From Sipunculus nudus (Eukaryota > Annelida > Sipuncula > Golfingiida > Sipunculidae), in NCBI GenBank assembly GCA_026874595.1, contig CM049306.1:28759519-28823518 (forward strand): a stretch of DNA of 64,000 nt, given 5' to 3'. The notes under the pieces were generated by a model. It had not been told where the DNA came from. It worked only from the letters and a program-made list of their open reading frames with translations, and did no database searches. Position 1 is the first letter of the stretch; each line of letters starts with the position of its first letter. Both the position numbers and the translations under genes were made by a program. Below, one piece after another: positions 37,130 through 48,800 of this stretch.

Positions 37130-38465
37130 AAACAAGGGCACCGCAAAGCGGAGCATCCCCTCACATGGGAGCATAATGATATGGGGTGTATTATGCAAGT
37201 GTTAAAATGAGGTGGGGAGGTGTGTGAGCTTGAGCTTTGATGTCAAACTCAATAAGTTGTACGTGTATCGGTGTGTGAGGCATATGTGCGAGATGAAAGG
37301 TTTTGGTCAAATGGTTTGGCTTAAAATTGATCCATAAGCATTTTCAAGAAGTGGGTGCTGTGGCCGTGACCTTTGACCCCGTGACCTCAAAATCGATAGG
37401 TTTCTTCATCCATGGGTGGGTAAGCCATATGTGCGAGATGAAAGATTAACGTCAAATGGTTTTGCTTAAAATGTGTCCACAAGCTTTTTCAAGAAGTGGG
37501 TGCTGTGGCGATGATCTTTGACCCCGTGACCTCAAACTCGATAGGTTTCTTCAACCATGGTTGGGTGAGCCATATGTGCATGATGAAAGGTTAAGGTCAA
37601 ACCGTTTTGCCTAAAATGGGTCCACAAGCTTTTCAAGAAGTGGGTGCTGTGGCCGTGACCTTTGACCCTGTGACCGCAAAATCGAGAGGTTTCTTCATCC
37701 ATGGGTTGGTGAGCCATATGTCCAAGATGACAGGTTTAGGTCACTTGGTTTTGCTTGAAATGGGTCCTAAAGCTTTTTCAAGAAGTGGGTGCTGTGGCTG
37801 TGACCTTTGACCTCAAAAACAACAGGTTTCTTTATCAATGGGTGGGTAAGCCATATGTGCGAGATGAAAGGTTTTGGGCAAATGGTTTTGCTTAAAATGT
37901 GTCCACAAGCTTTTTCAAGAAGTGGGTGCTGTGGCCGTGACCTTACAACCCATGACCTCAAAATCGATAGGTTTCTTCATCAATGGGTGGGTAAGCCATA
38001 TGTGCCAGATGAAAGGTTTAGATCAAACGGTCTGGCTTTAAATCGATCCACAACCTTTTACAAGAAGTGGGTGCTGTGGCCGTGACCTCAGACCCCGTGA
38101 CCTCAAAATCGACAGTCTGCCTTATCAATGTGTGGGTAAGCCATATGTGCAAGTTGAAAGTTTTTGGGCAAACAGTTTGGCTTAAAATGGGTCCACAAGC
38201 TTTTTCAAGAAGTGGGTGCTGTGGCCGTGACCTTCGACCCCGTGACCTCAAAATCGATAAGTTTCTTCATCAATGGGTGGGTAAGCCATATGTGCGAAAT
38301 GAAAGGTTTTGGGCAAACCGTTTGGCTTGAAATTGATCCACAAAGCAATTTCGGACAGACAGACGGAAGGATGGACAGACAGACAGACAGAGAGACGCAC
38401 GAACGGAGGCGTTACTATATCCGTTTTGCAACTTCCTTGCGAGGGGATAATAAGGAAGAAAACAC
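37130..38465 (+). mobile_element. Tandem array of ~145-bp units with GACAGACG tail
   Basis: The string 'gtgggtgctgtggc' recurs at 37351, 37496, 37640, 37785, 37922, 38067 and 38212, spaced 145, 144, 145, 137, 145 and 145 bp. Each unit also has 'gtgacctttgaccccgtgac', 'ataggtttcttcatc' and 'gtgggtaagccatatgtgc'. The array begins after 'gcggagcatcccctcaca' and ends in (GACA)n, then 'ttgcgaggggataataagg'. The two ends share an inverted ATCCCCTC(A/G)CA motif. It resembles the other tandem-core elements but with its own unit. Non-coding despite chance open frames on both strands. Confidence 0.8.
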
Positions 38466-38576
38466 TCTCATATGATATCTCATGCCTCATTCATATAATA
38501 TGTCATGACTGATCCTGGACGAAGTGTTATCTAATTTTACAAACGGTATCCAAAATATTAATTTCAGATGCAACTT

Positions 38577-38832
38577 ATTCCTGAGTTTTTGAATTTTGCA
38601 TTTGAAGCTAGTGTAATCACTCACCAATTCTACTTCAAATCTTTTTTGCAGAACTACAATATGCACATTTCATGACTACAAAATTTGGATTCTTGGTGTG
38701 AATAATTCCTGAGAGTTATTAAATTTTGCATTTGAAGCTAGTGTAATCACTCACAAATTGCACCTGAAATTAGTATTGCAAAATTAAAATATGCAAATTC
38801 ATGACTATAAAATTTGGTTTCTTGGCATGAAT
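38577..38832 (+). repeat. Two-copy tandem duplication, 127-bp unit
   Basis: 'attcctgag ... tttgcatttgaagctagtgt' starts at 38577 and again at 38704. Both copies run to 'aaatttgg.ttcttgg'. They lie in the 3' flank of the acyltransferase gene. Confidence 0.75.
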
Positions 38833-39917
38833 AACGAACTAGTGTGTCTCTTGTGCATGGATCTGTACATATTCTGACATTAAATTAAGAATGTGAAATG
38901 AGATGTCTATGTGCCAAGATGTTGTATGAACTTACAGTTGTGCATTCTTCATCGTGCTCTCATCATGATATAAATAAATGGAAAGTCATTTTTACAACAA
39001 TGTAAAAGAACTGATGATACAACAATACCAACATATACAACAATGAGAGATAAACATGACTGGAATTTTACAACAAAATATTCATAGGAATTATGTACTA
39101 ACATGGCACTTAAAATAAATGGTACACCATAGGTTTTATCTTGATAAGGCACAATGGTAGGTACTCTCCAATCATATATGAGGTTAATAATTAACCCTCT
39201 TACACAAATACATGGTGGCACTCCAATAACAACACATCCCTTATTGGATGCCATTTATAAGGACGTCAGTGTTGGGTTCAAATGTGACTTAGCAGATTTA
39301 AATGCTAATGTTAATGTTTCAAATCACATGCAATTCCAATTCAAATGTGCTTCAATCCTACCTAAAACATATATGATAAAATGACCAACTGCCAAAAAGC
39401 AATCATGAAGGCAACTGCATTTTAGTTGATTACATAATATAAGTGTCTACCTAAACTCTGTTCATACATTCTATAACATGATGAATATTCACATGACACA
39501 CCAAGTTAATAAAATACTGCAGAGATAATATATGAAACACTTAATAATTAAATGGACTTTCAGAATTGCATTTGCATTTGAAATAATAATTTCATCCAAG
39601 AAATGCAACATTTTCAAATGCATTTGAACTTCTCTAAATCACAATAAATATAATGAATGCAGTGCTTAAAAAGGATGTATCAACTTTTACGAATGTTTGG
39701 GGCCCCAGTTACTCCAAAAAGCCATCTCAAACTTCCATGGCCCAGATATGGTTACATAAAAGGGTTTTTATAATTTTCATTTTATTATGGTGAATAAGCT
39801 GCTGTCATTTCTCTGCTGGATACTTGATAGAAGAGTGCCACCCAGTGTCTGACTGAGACACTATTATAAGTCCTTTTCTTCCTCCTGGACAAAAGATTTT
39901 ATTCTCCCAGCAGATCA
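38833..39917 (-). other. 3' flank / probable 3' UTR of the acyltransferase gene
   Basis: AT-rich sequence without coding potential. Candidate poly(A) signals for the minus-strand gene lie in it, including 39781-39786. Confidence 0.4.
39781..39786 (-). terminator. Possible poly(A) signal of the acyltransferase gene
   Basis: AATAAA on the minus strand, about 130 bases after the stop codon. Confidence 0.35.
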
Positions 39918-40005
39918 TCACTCTGTTTTCAACCGTCTGCTGTATTCTTCCTGCAGATGACTCTTCATGGTTGGCTTTGGTTTACTTCTTTTCAGACCAC
40001 CATCC
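39918..40005 (-). CDS. GPAT3/4-like: GPAT3/4-like last coding exon
   Basis: Completes the split Trp codon and encodes DGGLKRSKPKP to RLKTE, stop TGA at 39918-39920. Acceptor TTTACAG at its 5' side. The conserved W-DGGLKR joins the preceding exon as in vertebrate GPAT4; the tail is shorter and charged. Confidence 0.88.
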
Positions 40006-42815
40006 CTGTAAACATATAATCAAATCTAATCATTCCTTCAGTACACAGGTTCCCCTAGGGCTTGAACCTAGAGACAATGATAAACAAGCATTCCAATGAT
40101 GAGCTGATCCATATTACCTCCAAAATTTAATGGTTTGCTCCTTAGGTGTAACCCTAACCTTTCTGAAAAATTCAGCAAATTCTGTTAATTAGATTTTGCA
40201 TTACGTTGCAAACAAACAACTTTACCAAGAACCTAGGGGAAAAATTAATACTCCACCTCCCAGCGAGGGTATATTAGGTCAAATAAAATTAAAGAAGCAT
40301 CTAATAAAGGGATGCAAACCCTGCATGGAAGATAAGTGTTCAAAGCTGGTGCCATGAAATGTCAATTAAACCTGTGTTATTCCTGGAATCTTTTTAATAT
40401 AAACTTAATTTATTTTACATGGATTGTATAACTAGTTATAATAACTAATATGAGGCACTCTCCATGGGTTGGATGTTGGTGCCCAGTAGTCGTTAAGGGT
40501 GGAGCAAACCGAAGGACCCAGAGAAAACCACTGATCTTGGATGGGCCACAACAACCCTCTCTCATAACCACCTTTTAACTGAAAATATTTTGAAAACACC
40601 CTTGACATCGTGGCATTGTTGTCCTTGACTATAAAAATAAAGAACAACAACCATGCCACCACCCCCCCCCCCCACCCCCCGATGCACATTGGTTAATTAC
40701 TGACACCTTTCAAGGAAACAGCATGTGGAGTGACATCAATTGACCTGACGGCAAGTGCGTGATCAACAGGTTAGTCAATCAGCAAACATGATTGCCAGAG
40801 TGAAAATAAGGCCACGTTAACACACGTGGAGGTCAGACATTCCTGGCACGTGTTTAAACTTTCAACTATATGTTCGATGGACCTGTCATAATGAATATGT
40901 TTTAATACGGTCGAGGCATATGTTTATAATCTGTATAAAAATTACTCCAGGTATCATTCAAAGCAAGCGAAAGCTGTTGTCTTCCTTTTCTTTGTAATAA
41001 AATCACAAGATAAGGAGAAATGGAGCGGTGGGACAAGGCTGGCCTGATTTGGCCCTGTCATATATTGAGTCCATATTGGCACATATGAAAATCAAAAGAC
41101 GCAGCCTATATGATCCTATACACCATCTTTTGGTGAACATTGGTCCGTAACCAGTGCTAAAAAGTGTTAAATTTACCCCACACCAGCCAGTCACTCTTCA
41201 AAGTTAAATAAAATGTAACAATCTTGGCCCTGTCGAATCAGCGCGTCTCCCACTCCCAGTCAAAGTATTCACGAGTTTATGTGCATGCGACGACACCCTA
41301 TCTCCTGTCACCACAAATATACTAGTTGATATATCTCTGGTATAAGGTCAGTAACTGTTATTGACAAGGATTCAAGTTTAATAAAGCTCTCTTCTGTATT
41401 GCAGTCATGTCGAAAATAAACATTTCAGTTGGCATTCAATGGCACTCAAAAATGCAAGACTGCTGTTAGTGTTACTGGTGTAAGTTACAACTTACAGATC
41501 TGATCAGTATGACAAAGCGCTAGCTCAAATTTTGGTGATCGACCTAGAAATTTTTGATTATTCAAATGACAAAAAAAAAAAAATTCCAAAAATCATCAAG
41601 GCAATCAAAGGTGCAATCTTGAATGATTGAGCTTTTCTTTAATAAAAATTAATATGTGTAAATGTCGGCTATAAATAGTATAATGCCTAAATTTTTCACA
41701 GAAATTTTTTCTGTTCATTTTCACCTAAGCTGTCGGTTTGGATGTTGGCAACATTAACATATTAATTATCATATATATAACATTATATATATTGTCAAAA
41801 GTGACTGCAACTTAAGTTCAAAGAAGCTGTCATATAAAAAAACTATCAATCTTTATTTATTTAGTGATCACAGTTTGGTGATTAATGTTTATAAAAAAAA
41901 TTCAATAATATTGCATTCTATGGCCGCATATGTACCCTGCCGGGGGGGGGGCATGTTTGGAGAAAGAGAAGGGAAACATTCATGCTTTTTTTTTGACAAC
42001 TAGTAAAAAAAGAAAGGAAAAAATAATCATATTTGTTATTAATATTGCACTTGGAATCAAACATTACGACAGCCAGGAGTAATAAATAGAAAATAATCAT
42101 TAAAGAGTTTCTATTCAACGATAAACAAGATAAATAATATTTACTGACAATATGTGTTTTCACTTGTTATGTACAATTCACTGAAATTGTGTGAGAAATT
42201 GTTAAAAAATAAATCCATAATAAATTAAGGCTATAATGATGCATTGCCTCAGAATAAAATAAATACTTGTAAATTGTAATTATGATGTGTAACTGTGTTA
42301 ACTTTCAATGATAAAATTATAAAAAGTAAAATAAATACTTCATTAAACATTTAAGGTTATTATCTAACAGTGTCTTTTATACTTTAAACAAATATATCAT
42401 GTCACAAATAGAGCATAATTTGTTATTGACAGTTCTCATTGACATATATACAATAAGTCAATATACTTGTATTATTACATACATAATTCACTGACTCTCA
42501 GTGAAAATATTAAGACTAAATGTATTGCCACAGCATGCTTTAACTGACAGAACAGCACATTTTCTGTAAAAATGCACATGTATAAAGTAAATCAGTTAGT
42601 TTGCACACACACTCACCCTCACACACCCACACACAAATGTTAATTTACAGTGGCAGATCCAGAGGGGGGCGGGGTGTCGAGGGTTGGGAACGCAACAATC
42701 TTTTTTGCAGGATTTAAAACTATTTTTTCTGGGCTGGACCTTTTTATAGGCTTTAAATTCTTATTAGTCTTCCTGGGTTGGACCCTCTCCTTTACAAACC
42801 CCTGATCCACCCCTG

Positions 42816-42899
<84 letters not shown>

Positions 42900-45800
42900 T
42901 GGACCCACATCTTTTTACACAAAATACTAAAGATGCATTTAAATTTAATCTTATACACACATCTTTCTTCCTGTGTATAAACAGGGTACTTCCTATAACA
43001 AACATCAATGTACATGCAATATTTGGTAATGATTTTAACTTCAGTTTCAAATCTGTTTAATTAAATAATTTTCTTAGTATAATAAATTTGATTTAACATA
43101 CATGATATATGGTTAACCCTTTTGTGATGTTCATACTTTATCTGTGATTTTACTAGCCCTTCAATAATTTATTGTTTGAATACTAGTATTTACACTAGTT
43201 TGATTTATTTTTCATTTCAGTTAATTAGATGACTTGACAAAACCAACTTTCAAAAGTTATAAAATCTTTGCTTTAGCAATATATATTTAGCAAGACTTCC
43301 TTGAATGTTTATAAAACAAGTGACCCATGGGTCATGACGCTCAGCTGACAGGGAAGAGATTCGCAAAAGGAAATTTTATCACCAGAATGGTAGTATATAC
43401 CCATTCAACTGAAGCATCAAACAGATTAACCAACAGGCCAAGATTTAGTCTGTATTTATATATCTCAAAAATAGAGAAAAATGTGTAAACTTTTAAAACT
43501 AGAATACGGGTAACCGACAAGTGACTACATGTATCTGCCAAAATCGGATAGTGAGGCATGGAAATGAGTGGCAAGGGGAAATAGAGTGAGGTATGTTGCA
43601 TATCAGCATGGATGTCTGCAGCCTAAATGTGTATGTAGGTTGTGCCACCTACCACAAATCCAGAAAGCTGTCCAAGTTGTATACACCTGCAAAATTTTAG
43701 GCAGAAAAGTCAAACCACTACATGTATATGAGCGATTTTTGCCCATGGCAGACAAACAGACAAACACTGTGCAAAAATCTTTGCAGGTAACCCCTCCAGT
43801 TTTGTGTATGATAAAGACCTATGTGAGATCTAAACACATGCACAATTTTGGCCCAATCGGTCAAATGGTTCCTGAGATATGAGCTTGGATGTGTCCAGCG
43901 TTAACTAGAATGTAGGTGGCGCCACCTGTCATAAAATCAAGAAAGCTGTCCACGATGTATAAACCTGCAAAATTTTAGGCAGTTATGTCAAACCACTACA
44001 GAGAAATGAGTAATTTTAGGCCACGGCAGACTAACAGACAGACGCTGTGCAAGCATTGTTACAGGTGGCGCCACCATTTTTTGTGTATGTTACAGAGCTA
44101 TCAAAGGGCTACATTTGTATAAATTTTATTTCCTGATCGGTCAAACGGTTCCCGAGATATAAGCTTGGATGTCATCAGCGTGAACGTGAACGTAGGTGGC
44201 GCCACATGTCATAAAATCAAGAAAGCTATCCTGGATGTATACACATGACGAATTTCCGGTAAATTAGTCAATTCACTGCAGTGATATGAGTGATTTTAAC
44301 CCAAGGCAGATGAACAGATGGACACTGTGCAAACATGGTTACAGGTGGCGCCACCATTTTTTGTGTATGTTATAAAGCAATCCGAGGGCTACATTTGTAT
44401 CAATTTTATTTCCTGATCGGTCAAACGGTTCCTGAGATATGAGGGTTTATGAGTGGAAACAGACCCACAAATGGACACTGGATAGAGAGGAAAGGTCAGA
44501 GGTCAATGCAAATTGGTTAGGCACCAGTTCACATGTGACCCGATAATAGGTGTAAGTTTGGGAAAAATCGGTCCATTAGTCTCCGAGGAGCTCTCTGGAA
44601 ACGAACGCCGCAAAAACTTTGTTTTGGCGGATACAAAAATACAGGTGGCTCCACCAGTCTGCAGAAACTAATAAAAACACTTAATGGTCAATATCCATGC
44701 AAAAAATCATGGTGATCTCTGCATTAGTTGTTCAGATACTTCAGTTTTTGTATCAAATTGTCCATTATTCTGAGGGATACTTCGGAGTCCTATAGCTTGA
44801 AGGATATGGGTAACAGAGACCTAATTTCAAGTTTCCACAGGCACCTTTCATGGGCCTCCTTGCATGACAAGAATGAAGATTCTAGGTCCAGTTGTAGCGA
44901 TTTGTACCCTGTTGACAGATAACCACATCTTTAAAGGTCTCAAAAAAAAAAAAAAAAATTCGTAAAAATTTGAAAAAAAATAGAGGTGGCACACCCAGTC
45001 TGCAGAAACTGATGGAACAGCTCATGATCAATATGTATGCCGAAAATCAAGACGATCAGTGTTGTAGTTATTGAAATACTGCAGTTTTTGTATCAAATTT
45101 TCCATTATTCTGGGGGGGGGGGGGGGTATTTTGGACCCATTCAGCTTAAAGAATATGGGTAACAGAGACCTAATTTCAAGTTTCCATGGAGACTTTTCAT
45201 GGGTCTCCCTGTGTGTCAAGAATAAAGATTCTTGGTCCAGTTTTTATGATTTGTGCCCTGTTAACAGATGTTCATATCTTTAAAGGTCTCAAAAATACAG
45301 AAAAATTTCGTAAAAAAAACGAACAAATACAGGTGGTGCCACCAGTCTGCAGAAACTTATGAAACACTCCATGATCAATATCCATGCAAACAATTATGGT
45401 TATCTCTGCATTAGTTGTTCAGATACTTTAGCTTTTGTATCAAATTTTCCATTATTCTGATCTGTACTTTGGAGTGCCATAGCTCAAAGGATATGGGTAA
45501 CAGAGACCAAATTTCAGGTTTCCATGGAGACTTATCATGGGTCTCCCTGTGTGTCAAGAACGAAGATTCTAGGTCCAGTCGTTACGATTTGTACCCTGTT
45601 GACAGATAACTACATCCTTAAAGGTCTCAAAAATGGAGAAAACAATTCGTGAACATTGAAAAATACAGGTGGCGCCACCAGTCTGCACAAACTGATGAAA
45701 CATCTCATGATCAATATGTATGTCGAAAATCATGACCATCAGTGATGTAGTTAATGAGATATTGAAGTTTTTGTATGAAATTTTTGACTATTCTGGGGGG

Positions 45801-48800
45801 TAATTTTGGGCCCCATAGCTCGAAGGATATGGGTAACAGAGACCTAATTTCTGGTTTCCATGGAGACTTTTCATAGGTCTCTCAGTGTTTCGAAAATGAA
45901 GATTCTAGGTCCAGTCGTTACGATTTGTGCCACGCTAACAGATGACAGCATCCTCAAAGGTCTCAAAAATAGAGGAAAAAATCGTAAAAAATCAAACAGT
46001 ACAGGTGGCGCCACCAGTCTGCAGGAACTGATCGAACATCTCATGATCAATATATATGCCAAAAATGAAGACCATCAGTGATGTAGTTATTGAGATATTG
46101 AAGTTTTTGTATGAAATTTTTTACTATTCTGGGGGGTACTTTGGGGCCCCATAGCTCAAAGGATATGGGTAACAGAGACCTAATTTCTGGTTTCCAAGGA
46201 GATTTTTCATGGACCTCTCAGTGTGTCAAGAATTAAGATTCTAAGTCCAGTCTTTATGATTTGTGCCTTGTTAACAGATGTTCACATTTTTAAAGCTCTC
46301 AAAAATAGAGAAAAAAATACGTAAAAAATCGAAAAATACAGGTGGCGCCACCAGTCTGCAGGAAGTGATGTAACATCTCATGATCAATATGTATGCCAAA
46401 AATCATGACCATCAGTCAAGTAGTTAATGAGATATTGAAGTTTTTGTATGAATTTTTTTACTTTTCTGGGGGGTACTTTGGGGCCACATAGCTCGAAGGA
46501 TATGGGTAACAGAGACCTAATTTCTGGTTTCCAAGGAGATTTTTTATGGACCTCTCAGAATCCCAAGTTACAAGGTTCTAGGTCCAGCGGTTACGATTTG
46601 TGCCTGGTTAACGGACGGACAGACGGACAGACAGACAGACGGACGACGGACAAAGAGTGATCGCTATAGCTCAGATGACTTTCAGTCAGCTGAGCTAAAA
46701 ATGAGTTATATCTCCCCCCCCCCCCCCGACAGCATGTGTTGTTTTAACCTGAATGGAAGCAACACTTGGATTTACACCAAATTTGAACTTCTTTGGCATT
46801 TTCACAATACTACTGTATATGATAAATTTCAGTAACATCCATTATACCATCTCCAGATATGGCACAGACATGCACACACAAACAGAGAATCAGGTAAAAG
46901 CAACAACCTTCACTTCACCTAAGTTAATCAAGGAAACCAAGTTCCTAAAATTGTCCCATTGAGTAGCAGAAGTAGTTTTAGCTACCAATGAGAAGAGAAA
47001 ACATTTTGTAATTTGGCATAATGATGTGTTTAATGTGTGAGATAAACTATTTATATAATCATTTGCACTTAATGAAAGATTGTTACATTATTAAATCATT
47101 TCCAATCAAACATAAATAAGCACTGGAATGCAATGAGAAACAATATGATTCCACTGTTCTGACCTCATAAATGTATGAGCTTTATAGGGTCAAAGGGACC
47201 TGAATGACAGAATGAAGCAGATAACAGTCTCAGAAATCTTTCACAGGCAGTATATGAAATTGAGCATCCTGACTTTCCATCTCAGGTGCTTCAAAATGGA
47301 AACCTGAGATATTTGAGAGTTGTCATGAACTAGAGTGTCACTCACCACATCAAGTCTACCAGCCCTCCCTGGCTGGCAATGTCTGCTTTAATTCTGTTGG
47401 CAAAATGCACAGCATCCTCATCATCCTGTAATATATAAAAACTTCAATACACATCCAGTGCTGAACAAAGACTGAGCAAACATCAGCCTGTGTATGTTCT
47501 ACACACAGCTTACATCTTTATCATGATACCCTGACTGCCTCAAATGTTTCTGCGCCAACTGGCTGCATAGCATAAAATTTGTAACTTTTCAGAGTTGACC
47601 CCATAATTGTTATGGATTTCTACACAACAGCTAATTTTCAGAGTATGGGTATAAACAAGTAGGTGGTATACTGACAATAACATGCTTGGTCAGTCACTGG
47701 TAAGGTTGTCAAGTAGACTTGTGGCATCTGACCTTTTAATCTGAACTTGTCCACTTAAAAATTAATACCAACTGCTTCATTAATGATTAGGATTTATAAA
47801 CGTAATTCTTTAATTGCCAATTCATTGTTGTCTGGGATTTTACACTTACAGTGAAAACAAGCAGCTTACCATGAATAAGTATATAAATTGTGACTGAAAA
47901 TTTTAAAAATTTCCCACCAGTGTCTGAACCATTCATCTTCAATAATTATCAGTGTTGAGGGGTTCTGAGGCTGGTCTTGGCTTCAAGGCTGATCTTAAGT
48001 CTGGGTACTCCCAGCTTTGGTCTCAGTCTCAGCCTTGGGAGGCAAAGATTCGGCCTCTGCCTTGAGCCTTACAGCCTCACTGACTCAGAGGCCAGCTCCA
48101 GGGCATGAAAGTTTAACCAGATTTGTATACTCTGCTTCTGAAAAATTTGACATGTCACCAATGTGTTGAATCAGACCAGAATTCAGACATTGAATCCTAA
48201 GGTTACATGGACTCATGGTTACTAAGATTCAGTCTTGGCCTTGGAGGGCAGTGACTATGACCTGACTTGGATGGTAGTGACTCAGACTCAGTCCTTGCCT
48301 TGGAGGGCACTGACTTTGACTCTACTTGGATAGTGGTGACTCAGACTCAGTCTTAGCCTTGGAGGTTGATGACTTTTGACTCTGACTTGCATGGTGGTGA
48401 CTCACATTCAGTCTTGGACTTCGAGGGTGGTAACTCAGACTCAATCTTGGACTTGGTGGGTGGTGACTCTGACTTGGATGGTGGTAACTCAGACTCAGTC
48501 TTAGCCTTGGAGGTTGATAACTTTTGCCTCTGACTTGGATGGTGGTGACTCACATTCAGTCTTGGACTTCGAGGGTGGTAACTCAGACTCAATCTTGGAT
48601 TTGATGGGTGGTGACTCTGACTTGGATGGTGGTAACTCAGACTCAGTCTTTGCCTTGGAGGGTGTTGACTTTGACTCTGACTTGGATGGTGGTGACTCAC
48701 ATTCATTCTTGGCCTTGGAGGGTGGTAACTCAGACTCAATCTTGGACTTGGTGGGTGGTGACTCTGACTTGGATGGTGGTGACTCACATTCATTCTTGGT

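Larger units (their letters stand above)
43312..46700 (+). mobile_element. Complete ~3.4-kb tandem-core repeat element (Helentron/pearl-like?)
   Basis: 5' end ACAAGTGACCCATGGGTCAT with GACGCTCAGCTGAC at 43336-43349, then a 180-bp unique head. Next come a first tandem core (43490-44640) and a second (44641-46600), a (GACA/GACG)n run, a terminal hairpin (46668-46696) and AAAA. The 5' CGCTCAGCTGAC is the reverse complement of the 3' hairpin arm GTCAGCTGAGC(T), i.e. subterminal inverted repeats. The first ~240 bp recur almost unchanged at 63099, and the end recurs at 34.8 kb and inverted at 4.1 kb. Non-coding, so it must rely on proteins from elsewhere. Class assignment is inference. Confidence 0.65.

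Noticed and set aside
37130-38465. CRISPR-like array
   Set aside because: Units are long, contiguous 145-bp repeats without unique spacers in a eukaryotic context.
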